Numbered from the stretch's first letter, positions 28,189-37,705 are shown. The stretch: DNA of 64,000 bases from Nitrospinae bacterium CG11_big_fil_rev_8_21_14_0_20_45_15 (GCA_002787235.1 PCWG01000042.1:124001-188000), one strand, 5' to 3'. Program-made: numbers and translations. Notes: generated from the sequence alone by a model not told the origin.

Positions 28189-30380
28189 AAAAAAAATTCC
28201 CTCGAAAAAACAGTTTCAGGAAAAGGATTTGGGTTGGCGCTGCGGTTTTTCTGTTTTGTTTGATTGCAGAAGGGGCGACGACTCTTATTCTGTCTGTGAA
28301 AACCAGAGAATTTCTGGACCCCATTCGCGTGGATCATGTTTCCCAAACCAATGAACTCAAAGTCCGGGCGCAATTACTCAAAGATGCGTTGGAAGAATAT
28401 GCTATTACCGGTGAAGATTTTGCGCTGGAAGAATTGGATAAAAATAAAAAAGCATTTTTTACTTTATTCAACAGATTGCAGGAGACTTCCAAGGAAAATA
28501 ATAATACCTATGAAAATATCCAACGTTTGATCGAGTTGTATTTCAATTCGGGTCGGGATCTCGGCAAGGCGATCTCGCAGGCACAACCGATCGATCCACA
28601 GTTGGCTCAAACGGTTCAAGATACCTACAATCAATTGGCAGTAAAAATTGATGATGAGATTGCCAGAGAACATGCGCATTTGCTCAAAGTATTCCACGAA
28701 GCAAATATTAACTTTGAACGCAGTGTGAATATTTCATTTTTTCTGACGGTTTTAATCACCATCGTCGGCATGATCTATGTCCCCTTTCTGATTCGTAAAA
28801 TTACCCGCCCGATCATTCAGCTGGAAGAGGCCACTCAATCATTGAGCTCTGGGGATCTCGACTTCAAAGTCGATATCACCTCAAATGATGAATTTCAGGA
28901 TCTAGGAAATTCTTTTAATTTTATGGTGAAGAGCTTGAGGGAAAAGACGGCGCACCTAGAGGATGCAAAAGTCGATTTGAAGAATGCAATGGAAGCCGCA
29001 GAATCTGCCAATCGCGCAAAAAGTACTTTTCTTGCGAGTATGAGTCATGAAATCCGCACGCCTATGAATGCGATTCTTGGTTACTCGCAGATTTTAATGC
29101 GCGACCAAAACCTTACTCCGAAAGAGCAAAAGGCGGTGCATGCAATTCAGAGGGGAGGGGAGCATCTTCTCAGCTTGATTAATGAAATTCTTGATATTTC
29201 AAAAATTGAAGCCGGAAAAATGGAGCTGAAGTGTGGGGACTTTGACCTATCCGTGTTGATGGAAGATTTATCCTCCATGTTCAGCTTTCGGTGCGAACAG
29301 AGAAATTTGACTTGGAGTGCGGTGGGTCTTAAAGAAGGTGAACCTTCCCTGGTATTTGGAGATGAGGGTAAATTGCGTCAGGTTCTGATCAATCTTTTGG
29401 GCAACGCCTTGAAGTTTACCGAGACGGGCGGAATCTCCATAAAGATGGAGTCCTTGGGTAACCATCGTTATTTATTTGAAGTGAAAGATACCGGTATTGG
29501 AATCGATTCTTCTGCCTATAAAACCATTTTTGAGCCCTTTCATCAAGCTGAAGCGGGATTCAAAAAGGGCGGCACCGGCTTGGGTTTGGCAATTTCCCAA
29601 AAACAAGTGCATTTGATGGGGGGAAATCTGATTATGGAATCGGAGCTTGGCAAAGGCTCGCGTTTTTATTTTACGATTGATTTAGCTAAAGGTAAAGAAC
29701 AGGTGCTTTTGAATGATCAAAAATGGCAGTGTGTTACGCGCCTTGCTCCAGGCTTTAATGTGAAGGCACTGGTTGTTGAAGACGACCCCGTGAACCGGCA
29801 GATTCTGGAAACGTTTCTTTCCGATGTGGGTGTGTCTGTTCGTTACGCAGAGGACGGTTATAAAGCTATTGAATCTATTCGTGAGGAGATTCCTGATATC
29901 ATTTTCATGGACTATCAAATGCCGGGGATGGATGGATTGCAAACGATGCGCAAGTTATATCAGGAGTTTGGAAAGGGACGTTTTAAAGTTGTGATTGTGT
30001 CGGCATCTGCTTTTCAGCATGAAGTGGATTTATCTTTTCAGGAAGGCTGTCACGAATTTATACCCAAACCCATCCATGTGGAACGAGTTTATGAAACACT
30101 TGGAAAATTATTGAATGTTGAATTTGAATACAGAGACGAAGTGAAGAACCAGCCAGAAGATATTACATCCGAAGTAAATTTTTTGCTTCCAGCGGATGTT
30201 TACCTTAAATTAAAAGAGGCTGCTCAATTTGGACAAATGACGGAATTGGAAGAAATATTGACCGAACTTGAATCTAAATTCCCAGAATCTTCAGCACTGG
30301 CAAACCACTTACGTGGACACATTGAAAGATTTGATATGGAAGGTCTACTGCATGCATTGGATGGTATAGCTCATGGATAA
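28185..30380 (+). CDS. Hybrid sensor histidine kinase with receiver domain
   Basis: 731 residues. Start is TTG 28185, overlapping the previous stop as TTGA. Domains in order: TM1 about 15-37; an extracytoplasmic helical sensor about 40-180; TM2 about 183-204; HAMP about 205-258; HisKA with His288 in SMSHEIRTPMNAILGY; HATPase with NALKFTETG and GTGLGLAISQ (to about 505); and receiver about 525-645 with phospho-Asp in IIFMDYQMPGMDG. The C-terminal 65 residues are helical but lack an HPt histidine motif. It probably senses the adjacent binding protein and signals to the HD-GYP regulator that overlaps its stop. Confidence 0.93.
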   Translation: MKKKFPRKNSFRKRIWVGAAVFLFCLIAEGATTLILSVKTREFLDPIRVDHVSQTNELKVRAQLLKDALEEYAITGEDFALEELDKNKKAFFTLFNRLQETSKENNNTYENIQRLIELYFNSGRDLGKAISQAQPIDPQLAQTVQDTYNQLAVKIDDEIAREHAHLLKVFHEANINFERSVNISFFLTVLITIVGMIYVPFLIRKITRPIIQLEEATQSLSSGDLDFKVDITSNDEFQDLGNSFNFMVKSLREKTAHLEDAKVDLKNAMEAAESANRAKSTFLASMSHEIRTPMNAILGYSQILMRDQNLTPKEQKAVHAIQRGGEHLLSLINEILDISKIEAGKMELKCGDFDLSVLMEDLSSMFSFRCEQRNLTWSAVGLKEGEPSLVFGDEGKLRQVLINLLGNALKFTETGGISIKMESLGNHRYLFEVKDTGIGIDSSAYKTIFEPFHQAEAGFKKGGTGLGLAISQKQVHLMGGNLIMESELGKGSRFYFTIDLAKGKEQVLLNDQKWQCVTRLAPGFNVKALVVEDDPVNRQILETFLSDVGVSVRYAEDGYKAIESIREEIPDIIFMDYQMPGMDGLQTMRKLYQEFGKGRFKVVIVSASAFQHEVDLSFQEGCHEFIPKPIHVERVYETLGKLLNVEFEYRDEVKNQPEDITSEVNFLLPADVYLKLKEAAQFGQMTELEEILTELESKFPESSALANHLRGHIERFDMEGLLHALDGIAHG

Positions 30381-31431
30381 TCGTGGGATGGAATTAAGAG
30401 GCATGGGTATTTTGCTGGTAGATGATAATCCTGAAAATTTATCCGTACTAAGCGAAACCTTAAAGCCTGATGGATATAAACTGGGCTTTGCACCGAATGG
30501 TGAAAAAGCTCTGGATGTCGCCGCGCACATGATGCCTGATTTGATCCTGTTGGATGTGATGATGCCTGGAATCGATGGATTTGAAACCTGTCGAAGGTTG
30601 AAGGCCAATCCAGAGACACAGAATATTCCGGTTATTTTTATCACAGCAAAAAAAGAAGAAGACATCATGGAAGGGTTTGATGTGGGCGGCGTCGATTATA
30701 TCTCCAAGCCCTTTCGTCATAAAGAAGTATGCGCCCGGGTCAGGAGCCACCTGGAGTTGCACCTTTTAAAAAACAAGCTCGAACAGAAAGTCAAAGAGCG
30801 TACGCACGAATTGAACGTAACCCGACTGGAGGTGATCGATCGTTTGGGACGTGCGGCGGAATATCGTGACAATGAAACGGGACTTCATGTCAAGCGCATG
30901 AGCCACTTCAGTGCTTTGTTAGCGCGAGCGGTTGGGATGAGTGACGAAGAATGCGATCTCCTTTTGTATGCCAGCCCGATGCATGATATCGGGAAAATAG
31001 GTATCCCGGACCATATTTTGTTGAAGGCCGGAAAATTGGATGCGGAAGAATGGGAGACCATGAAAACGCATACAAAAATAGGTTCTGAAATTTTACAGGG
31101 AAGCTCCTATCAGCTGATGCAGTGGGCGCAAATCATTGCTCTTACACATCAAGAGAGATGGGATGGCAGTGGATATCCAAAGGGATTGAAAGGTGATGAA
31201 ATCCCTCTGATCAGCAGAATCGTTGCCATTTCGGATGTTTTTGACGCTCTGACTTCTGATCGGCCTTATAAAACGGCCTGGACCGTCGAGGATGCGATGA
31301 CGGAGATAGAAAACAAAAGTGGTGTGGATTTTGACCCATCTCTGGTTATCAAGTTCAGAGAAATTCTTCCGGAAATTCTGGATGTCAAACAACGATTCAT
31401 GGAAGAACAGACAGATAGCAGTGGGCGTTAG
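30373..31431 (+). CDS. Response regulator with HD-GYP output, c-di-GMP phosphodiesterase
   Basis: 352 residues. Receiver domain about 12-128 with the acidic pair DDN, phospho-Asp in ILLDVMMPGIDG and the Lys of SKPF. A short coiled linker (LEQKVKERTHELN) leads to an HD-GYP domain about 155-340 containing MHDIGKIGIPDHIL, THQERWDGSGYPKGL and DVFDALTSDRPYK. The HD and GYP residues are intact, so hydrolysis of c-di-GMP is expected. It overlaps the hybrid kinase by 8 bases and is the presumed output of that kinase. Confidence 0.93.
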   Translation: MDNRGMELRGMGILLVDDNPENLSVLSETLKPDGYKLGFAPNGEKALDVAAHMMPDLILLDVMMPGIDGFETCRRLKANPETQNIPVIFITAKKEEDIMEGFDVGGVDYISKPFRHKEVCARVRSHLELHLLKNKLEQKVKERTHELNVTRLEVIDRLGRAAEYRDNETGLHVKRMSHFSALLARAVGMSDEECDLLLYASPMHDIGKIGIPDHILLKAGKLDAEEWETMKTHTKIGSEILQGSSYQLMQWAQIIALTHQERWDGSGYPKGLKGDEIPLISRIVAISDVFDALTSDRPYKTAWTVEDAMTEIENKSGVDFDPSLVIKFREILPEILDVKQRFMEEQTDSSGR

Positions 31432-31493
31432 GCGGAGCAACAGGTTTCACTTGCAGTGGTTAAGATTTAATCGTATTCATGCTATTTCGCTGT

Positions 31494-34337
31494 CTAAATG
31501 TTTTTTAATTTTTGAATGGGCAAGGTTATTGTAAAAACAGAACCACGCCCCAATTCACTTGTCACCATTATGTTACCCCCGTGGTCTTTGATAATCCCGT
31601 AGCTGATTGAAAGCCCGAGTCCGGTTCCTTTCACCCCTTTCGTTGTATAAAAAGGCTCGAAGATAGATTCTATATCGTCTTCTGAAACCCCCATACCTGT
31701 ATCCTGAATTTTAATCAGAACATAGATGCCGTGTTTTGCTGTTGATATGGTGATTTCCCCTTCATTTGCATTGATGGCATCGGCCGCATTCTGAATCAGA
31801 TTGAGCAAAACCTGTTTGATTTGGTCTTCCACCGCTTCAACTTTTGGAAGTTGACGTGAAAAATGCTGGATGACTTGTATGTTTTTTTCTTGCAGGGATT
31901 TTATTTGAAGGGCAATCACGTCTTCTAGACATTTGTTGATTGATACCAGTGTGATTGTAGACGATGTGGGTTTGTAAAAGTTTTGCAGACCACGGATCAT
32001 ATTTGCCATTCGGTCACATTCTTTACGCCCCAAAGTAGCCAGCTTCAGTTTTTCCTTACTCATCCCCGAGTTTTCAAAAATTTCCATAATGCTTTTGATT
32101 CCCTGGAGAGGGTTGTTGAACTCATGCGCTATGGATCCGGTCAATTTTCCTAATGCCGTCAGCTTTTCGACATGAATCAGTTTTGATTGAGAGTCTTTGA
32201 TATTTTGCTCGGCTTCAACTTGCTTCGTAATATCGGTGATGTAGCCTTCGATGGCCTCAAGTTCACCCTTGTCAGAATAAATACCCCGCCCTTGTTCCCA
32301 AACCCATTTTTCAATTTTTTGTGAAGTTATTATCCTATAGGTCAAAACGAAAGGAGCTTTTTTATTTATAGCGATTTGTACTTCGTCCCATATTCGTTCT
32401 CTATCATCGGGGTGAATGATTTCGTTAAAGTTAATTATTTTATCTGGTCCGTATTCCTCAGATTCGTACCCAGTAAGTTCGTAGGCCCCCTTACTTACAA
32501 ACTCCGTTGTCCATTGGCGGTCATTCTTGCAGCGATACACCATTCCTTTGAGGTTGCTTAATAAATTGGAATATGTTTTTTGACTGGCTTCCAGAGCATT
32601 TTTAGCCAACTGAATTTCAAGGGTTCTCTCATCAACAAGTTCTTCCAGATGGTTTTGATATCGTTGCAATTCTTTTTCAGCCTCTTTGCGTGAGGTGATG
32701 TCTTCATAAGTTGCAATAACACCTGTAATATCTCCTTCGATATTTTTTAAGGGTACTTTGCTGGTTTGGACCCAGAGTTCTTTTTCATTTTGCAAATGCA
32801 ACGGTTCCTCATAATGCAGTTTGGGCTTCCCTGTGGTAATGATCTCATAGTCATCTTTACGATAGGAATCCGCATATTTATTCCAGATAAGAGAATAATC
32901 ATCTTTGCCTATGATCTCTTCAGGAGAGCCCAACCCAGCCGTTTTAGCTGTATGTTGATTACAGCCAAGATAGCGAGAATTTCTATCCTTCCAAAATATA
33001 CCGATCGGAATGGTGTCTATGACCAACTGCAACATATTTCGGGATTCTTTGAGTGCATTGACTGTATTCTTGCGTTCCAACTCCGATTCAGCTTGCCTGG
33101 CAAAGATGGAAAGTATGATTTTAGCGTTCTCTACATCAACGATAGGGCCGTCGTGCATCACAGCCAGAATTCCTTTTGATTTATGGTGCGAGTCAAAAAG
33201 CGGAATACCCAAATAACCTTCTACATTCATTTCCTTGAGTAAGATATCTTTAGGGAATAGTTTCTGAATATTTTGAGGATAGCAACATAAAGATTTTGTC
33301 AGTACTTTTTCGCAAGGAGTATCCGCTAGCGAGTAACCAAAGTTTTCGATATTATCCTCTCCAGCCCAAACGGCTAGGGTTTTTATCTTGTCTGGATTTT
33401 CTGTTTCCAGTTCTCCAATAAATGCATAACGCATGTTCAAGGAGTTGGCAAGGTGTTGTGTCAACAGTCTAAAAAATTCTTTGCTGTCTTTAGAGGACGT
33501 TTCCTCTACGATTGAGCGGAGTTGTCCAAAAAGTTTGCGGTAATTTTTTTCACTCTCTTGCAGTTTTGTTTTGGACTGAATACGTTTTTCGGCCATGTCT
33601 GCAAAGGCTTTTGACAAGACGGTGATTTCATCATTTCCACCCACCTGGATTTTGGGAGGATGATTGCCTGAAGAAAATGATTCAATTGCCAAGATCAATT
33701 TTTGAATTCTGCGCGTTACCTGAAAGTGAATGAAAACGCCCAATACAACCATCAACAGGCTTAGAAAGGAAAAAAACTGAATGATCTGGTTCTCCACCAA
33801 ACTCAATACCATCTGTTTTGGGATAACCAGATCTATTTCCGCGACCAATGCTCCTGTTTTCGTGGGGCGAATATTTGACTCGTCGAAACCAATTTTAACG
33901 GGGTAGACCCCCCACAGAGTGTTTTTATCAGGACTTGTAAAAACTATCCCGGAGAATTTTGATTTGAATGTTTCTATTTTTTTATTGAGGTCAATCCTGT
34001 CCGCATCTGAAAGAGCATCTTTTACATTAAGTCCGATTTGAGCAAACTTTATCCCGCTTAAAATTTTTCCATCATGATCCATCAAGAATAAATTTTTAAT
34101 GTGAGTGCCAGAGCCAAAATCAGAGATTTCCTCCTGTAATCTTTCTAAATTATTTGTTTGAAATCCATATTCAACTTCACCCTGAAGCAAGGTCAAGGCA
34201 GTGATAAGCTTGGTTGAAAGATCATTCTGGAATCTTTCCAACGCAATTCTCCCATTGATTTTTAAACTCAACACCCCCAATACAATAGTGAAAATGAGAA
34301 GGATGATTGGAATGGTGTAACGCAAAGAAAATTTCAT
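31494..34337 (-). CDS. Membrane sensor histidine kinase with GAF and two PAS domains
   Basis: 947 residues. Order: TM1 about 7-27; periplasmic region about 28-185; TM2 about 186-208; HAMP about 209-262; GAF about 285-430; PAS 1 about 438-560 (IGIFWKDRNSRYLGCN, VIATYEDITSRKEAE); PAS 2 about 590-715 with PAC (EGYITDITKQVEAE); HisKA with GSIAHEFNNPLQGI; and HATPase to the end (LIQNAADAINANEG, GTGLGLSISYGI). It is a plain kinase with no receiver, so a partner regulator must lie elsewhere. Its ATG overlaps the stop of the binding-protein gene (TGATG), strongly suggesting that the binding protein is its sensor partner. Confidence 0.92.
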   Translation of the reverse strand: MKFSLRYTIPIILLIFTIVLGVLSLKINGRIALERFQNDLSTKLITALTLLQGEVEYGFQTNNLERLQEEISDFGSGTHIKNLFLMDHDGKILSGIKFAQIGLNVKDALSDADRIDLNKKIETFKSKFSGIVFTSPDKNTLWGVYPVKIGFDESNIRPTKTGALVAEIDLVIPKQMVLSLVENQIIQFFSFLSLLMVVLGVFIHFQVTRRIQKLILAIESFSSGNHPPKIQVGGNDEITVLSKAFADMAEKRIQSKTKLQESEKNYRKLFGQLRSIVEETSSKDSKEFFRLLTQHLANSLNMRYAFIGELETENPDKIKTLAVWAGEDNIENFGYSLADTPCEKVLTKSLCCYPQNIQKLFPKDILLKEMNVEGYLGIPLFDSHHKSKGILAVMHDGPIVDVENAKIILSIFARQAESELERKNTVNALKESRNMLQLVIDTIPIGIFWKDRNSRYLGCNQHTAKTAGLGSPEEIIGKDDYSLIWNKYADSYRKDDYEIITTGKPKLHYEEPLHLQNEKELWVQTSKVPLKNIEGDITGVIATYEDITSRKEAEKELQRYQNHLEELVDERTLEIQLAKNALEASQKTYSNLLSNLKGMVYRCKNDRQWTTEFVSKGAYELTGYESEEYGPDKIINFNEIIHPDDRERIWDEVQIAINKKAPFVLTYRIITSQKIEKWVWEQGRGIYSDKGELEAIEGYITDITKQVEAEQNIKDSQSKLIHVEKLTALGKLTGSIAHEFNNPLQGIKSIMEIFENSGMSKEKLKLATLGRKECDRMANMIRGLQNFYKPTSSTITLVSINKCLEDVIALQIKSLQEKNIQVIQHFSRQLPKVEAVEDQIKQVLLNLIQNAADAINANEGEITISTAKHGIYVLIKIQDTGMGVSEDDIESIFEPFYTTKGVKGTGLGLSISYGIIKDHGGNIMVTSELGRGSVFTITLPIQKLKNI

Positions 34338-35410
34338 CAGTAGCGGTCCCTCACATCCAATGACGCGGATGATTGCACTTGTCCAGACTTGGCAAGTTTT
34401 TCTAAAATTTCTGGAATGATAAAATCTTCAGGATCAACTTTTTTTTGCAAAAATTTATTTTTGAGCATGACATCAGAAAGTTTTTTAGCAATTTTTTTTA
34501 GAGGAGATTCCGGTTCAGCCATGAGCTCCAAAACATTTGTTATATCAGGGAAGATCAATCCCTTGTAGGAATCGAGAACTTCTTCAGGTGATAGCTTTAA
34601 TCTATGAGCCATTAATGGAGCCGCTTTTTCAGGGTATGTTTTTAAATAATCCAAAGCTTTAAACCAGCCGACCAGAAGAGTATTCACCTCATCAGGGAAT
34701 AGCTCAAGAGAGTCTTTTTCGATGATTAAAACATCAACGATCTCCCCAGGTATTTTAGAACTGTCAAAAATTTGCTTTGCCCCTTTGGCTATGAGGCGCG
34801 ATCGAATCGGTTCAAAAGTAACAACAGCATCCAGCTTTCCCGTTAGAAATAAACGCTCCTGTTCATTGATTTCTGCTGAAATAATTTCAATTTCAGATAG
34901 GGGTATATTTGACTTTTGAAGAGTTTCACTGAGCAAAAATGCTCCAATAGCTTCTCTTTCTACTCCGACTCTTTTGCCTCGAAGATCGTTCAGGCTTTTG
35001 ATTCCAGGCTTTGCGAGAATGGCATCGCCGCCATTCGAAATATCCATTACCAGAATGACATTAGCATTGAGACCACTTTCTAAAAGCAATAGAGTCTCAT
35101 TAAGTGTGAGAGCGGCAACCTGTATTGCATTATTTCTATACGCACGTGCCACTTGCGAGGCAGACGTGTATTCGACCAGACGAATGGAGCTGTTATCATA
35201 AAATCCAAGTTCACGGGCGAGATAAAGTGGCTCATATCCAGCCCAAACATTGGTTCCAATTTTTAAAGGAGGGGAGGGGGGAGCGGAACCAAAGGGAATA
35301 CTCGATTTGCTAAAAATTGTGGTGAAGAAATTAACTATAAAGATCAAAAGAAGCGACAAACCTGCGATGGCCACCAATGATTTAAATTTTTCAGGTGTGC
35401 TCATTAGCAT
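34337..35410 (-). CDS. Membrane-anchored NMT1/SsuA-type substrate-binding protein
   Basis: 357 residues. A single hydrophobic helix at about residues 11-33 without an evident cleavage site suggests a membrane anchor. The periplasmic part is an NMT1/TauA/SsuA-like fold: IGTNVWAGYEPLYLARELGF, LTLNETLLLLESG, SLNDLRGKRVGVEREAIGAF and LDAVVTFEPIRSRL. Such proteins bind nitrate, taurine, sulfonates or thiamine precursors in ABC systems, but no permease or ATPase is encoded here. It is translationally joined to a histidine kinase, so it is best seen as a receptor. The ligand is unknown. Confidence 0.82.
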   Translation of the reverse strand: MLMSTPEKFKSLVAIAGLSLLLIFIVNFFTTIFSKSSIPFGSAPPSPPLKIGTNVWAGYEPLYLARELGFYDNSSIRLVEYTSASQVARAYRNNAIQVAALTLNETLLLLESGLNANVILVMDISNGGDAILAKPGIKSLNDLRGKRVGVEREAIGAFLLSETLQKSNIPLSEIEIISAEINEQERLFLTGKLDAVVTFEPIRSRLIAKGAKQIFDSSKIPGEIVDVLIIEKDSLELFPDEVNTLLVGWFKALDYLKTYPEKAAPLMAHRLKLSPEEVLDSYKGLIFPDITNVLELMAEPESPLKKIAKKLSDVMLKNKFLQKKVDPEDFIIPEILEKLAKSGQVQSSASLDVRDRY

Positions 35411-35571
35411 TATTCCGTCTATTTGAAATGAGAAAAAATTGTTGCGTAAGGCTCATCGACTGTTCAAATCAATGCATGATAAACCATGTTAAGAAAATAT
35501 CCCATAAACATTCACATACAAAATGGTGGATTAAATAAGCTTAGATTCTTATAACATCAGGAGACGGGATA

Positions 35572-37287
35572 TTAACGGAATATTATATAAGCACCCCCAC
35601 AGGCACTGCGTTGATTGTTCCTGATGATTCCCGGAGCACCTATCAATATGTCTTTGCGCCCATCCCCGTTGAAATCCCCTAAGGCCATGGATTTGCCAAA
35701 TGATTCGCTGGGACCAAGGCTGGGTGGTTGAAAAATACCGGAAGATTGCGACCTGCGTTTATCATTGTTTGATAAAAAGAAACTCATAGCACCTGCCCCA
35801 AAATCAAATATTTTTTTTGGGGCACCGGGAACTCCTATCAACAGATCATCAATTTTGTCTTTATTCAAGTCGATGGCAATCACACTTGAACCAAAATCTA
35901 ACAAACTCTTTCCTGACATTGCAGACTCATAGTTATCACCGGATGTCCAAAAATTACTGATATAAACTTTGTTGGGTTTGTCCTTGGAAAAAATTGATTT
36001 GTCCCAGGCATTCCTGCCGGGAATCCCAAAAACAATGCCATTTAAAAATCGGTCCTTTGATTTAATTTTTGCGCCAGGAGAACTGATCAAAATGTCTGTG
36101 ATACCATCGCCATTGATATCTCCCGAACTGAGATGTTTCCCAAAAAACTCCAAATTTTTTGAACCAAAAATTATAGCATCCGCATCACGGTTCAAATCCA
36201 GATGAGGTGGAAGTATTTTTTTACCGAGAACGACATAGACCTCGCCAACCTCCTCACCTTTGTTAAGAAATCCATCCGCAAAAGGGGCACCGATTAAAAT
36301 ATCATCGAGACCATCCGCATTGACATCAGACAACAGCACAGAAAAGCCAGCCTGGTCGGCCATGTTCCCTGACAGAGCCATTCTATTGGAGGCCCCATCA
36401 ATGCCAGCCAAACGGACATTGTTATTTTGAGACAGATCAATGACCTTGGGGAAATTCTTCCTGCCATATAAAATATACACGGACCCAACCTTGGACATGG
36501 ACGAATCATCCATTTGAGAGCCTGGAGCCCCGATGATTAAATCCATTTCCGTATCACCGTTTAAATTCCCGGCAGCAATAGAAAATCCTGTCAGATCCCC
36601 TGTGTTAGCACCTAGAATAATCAGATCGGCCATTCGAGAAAGATCGACCACTCCACTGAGATTGGATTTTCCAAAAACAACAAAAATGGCACCCGAATGT
36701 ATTCGTTGATTGCCTTGTCCATTGTGGTGGGGAGCACCCATTATAAGATCTTTGATGCCATCCCCATTTAAATCAGCAAAAGTCAATGCATGTCCCAATC
36801 GGTTTCTTCCAGCATCATCACCTGTCCAAAAGCTCAAATCGACATCACTCTTCAGATCGATACTTTTAGAAAAATTTTTCTTGCCAAAAATCATGTAAAC
36901 CCAACCAGAAATGGATGTATCTTTCAACACCCCATCAGATTCAGGAGCACCCAAAACAATATCGTCCAGACCATCATTGTTAAAGTCACCCGCGGAAACA
37001 GAAATCCCTGTTTCCCCGCCAGCGTCATTCAGCATTAGAATTTGACCATCCCGATTTGGGATTCCAAAAATCTTGGAAAACGAATCAATTTTTTTATTAT
37101 TTATCTGTAGAAAATTAGAGTTTGGTTCAAACATACTTGAAGATAAATTTTCAGAGGCAATTTCAGAAGATGAAGACTCCAATGGAATTACAATTCGCCC
37201 CCAAGTCCCAAAAAAGGTATTTGGCCCACAAGCTGGAAACAATATTAATGTGGGCATTAATAAAATCAGGAAAATGAATTTTTTCAT
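35572..37287 (-). CDS. FG-GAP repeat lipoprotein, integrin-alpha-like propeller
   Basis: 571 residues from ATG 37287, chosen because MKKFIFLILLMPTLILFPAC is a lipoprotein signal. The longer in-frame extension to 37401 overlaps a divergent promoter. Seven FG-GAP units follow, each with a calcium-loop-like DxNxDGxxD and an (I)GAP end: DFNNDGLDDIVLGAPESD, DLNGDGIKDLIMGAPHHN, DVNADGLDDILIGAPFADG, DFNGDGRKDILIGAPG and others. One loop (NLNGDTEMDLIIGAPG) lacks the second acidic/Gly pair. Seven units fit a closed propeller exposed at the cell surface or periplasm, probably for adhesion or calcium-dependent binding. It appears monocistronic. Confidence 0.87.
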   Translation of the reverse strand: MKKFIFLILLMPTLILFPACGPNTFFGTWGRIVIPLESSSSEIASENLSSSMFEPNSNFLQINNKKIDSFSKIFGIPNRDGQILMLNDAGGETGISVSAGDFNNDGLDDIVLGAPESDGVLKDTSISGWVYMIFGKKNFSKSIDLKSDVDLSFWTGDDAGRNRLGHALTFADLNGDGIKDLIMGAPHHNGQGNQRIHSGAIFVVFGKSNLSGVVDLSRMADLIILGANTGDLTGFSIAAGNLNGDTEMDLIIGAPGSQMDDSSMSKVGSVYILYGRKNFPKVIDLSQNNNVRLAGIDGASNRMALSGNMADQAGFSVLLSDVNADGLDDILIGAPFADGFLNKGEEVGEVYVVLGKKILPPHLDLNRDADAIIFGSKNLEFFGKHLSSGDINGDGITDILISSPGAKIKSKDRFLNGIVFGIPGRNAWDKSIFSKDKPNKVYISNFWTSGDNYESAMSGKSLLDFGSSVIAIDLNKDKIDDLLIGVPGAPKKIFDFGAGAMSFFLSNNDKRRSQSSGIFQPPSLGPSESFGKSMALGDFNGDGRKDILIGAPGIIRNNQRSACGGAYIIFR

Positions 37288-37355
37288 GGTCAATAAGGCT
37301 AAAGCAAAGAAGATTGTCGATTTAAGGGTAAAATTTCCTGTTGACAGAGGCGTTG

Positions 37356-37383
37356 TTGACGTAGTAATAGTATACAATATAAT
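37356..37383 (+). promoter_or_regulatory. Sigma-70-type promoter before the DUF2292 gene
   Basis: TTGACG (37356-37361), a 16-base spacer and a perfect TATAAT (37378-37383). Predicted transcription starts near 37390, about 68 bases before the microprotein ATG at 37458. No other plus-strand gene could use it. Confidence 0.65.
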
Positions 37384-37457
37384 TTTGATAATGAAAATCA
37401 TTTATATTATTGAGTTTTAGGATTCGGATTTATTGTTCCTGAGTGTCTTGGATAAAG

Positions 37458-37577
37458 ATGGAAAAAGTAATCAATTGTATTAAAAAACTAGTGAATGCGA
37501 TGTTCACAGGAAAAGTCATCCTGCATTTTCACTTGGGCAGAATCAAAAAGATCACTAAGGAGGAAGAAATAACTTAA
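37458..37577 (+). CDS. DUF2292 (YezD-like) microprotein
   Basis: 39 residues with ATG 37458, TAA 37575 and a GGA-containing ribosome site 5-7 bases upstream. The sequence opens MEKVINCIKKLVNAMFTGKV and continues ILHFHLGRIKKITKEEEI. That matches the DUF2292/YezD pattern of a short helix, a G-x-V strand, a (D/G)G-x-I turn and a terminal Glu/Lys-rich tail. Members are 38-60 residues, of unknown function, and are often near sulfur or anion metabolism genes. It has its own promoter and is followed by a terminator before the haem-porin gene. Assignment is from pattern memory. Confidence 0.6.
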   Translation: MEKVINCIKKLVNAMFTGKVILHFHLGRIKKITKEEEIT

Positions 37578-37633
37578 TACCAGCTAGTTACAGATTTTAA
37601 GCGGAATATTTTGCGGAGGCCAATCCAATGGAC

Positions 37634-37682
37634 GCCCCGACCGGTTTCACCGAAAGGTGATTTCTGGTCGGGGCTTTTTTTT
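37634..37682 (+). terminator. Intrinsic terminator between DUF2292 and haem-porin genes
   Basis: Stem GCCCCGACC (37634-37642) pairs perfectly with GGTCGGGGC (37666-37674). The loop itself contains a small TTTCACC/GGTGATT hairpin, and eight T follow. It would end the DUF2292 transcript. The downstream gene starts only 24 bases later, so either read-through or conditional termination must supply it, unless a promoter overlaps the hairpin. Confidence 0.85.
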
Positions 37683-37705
37683 GGTTTTAAAAGGGGAGAA
37701 CGGAA

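Noticed and set aside
37288-37401. N-terminal extension of the FG-GAP lipoprotein
   Set aside because: The in-frame upstream codons would bury the lipoprotein signal and overlap a strong divergent promoter.
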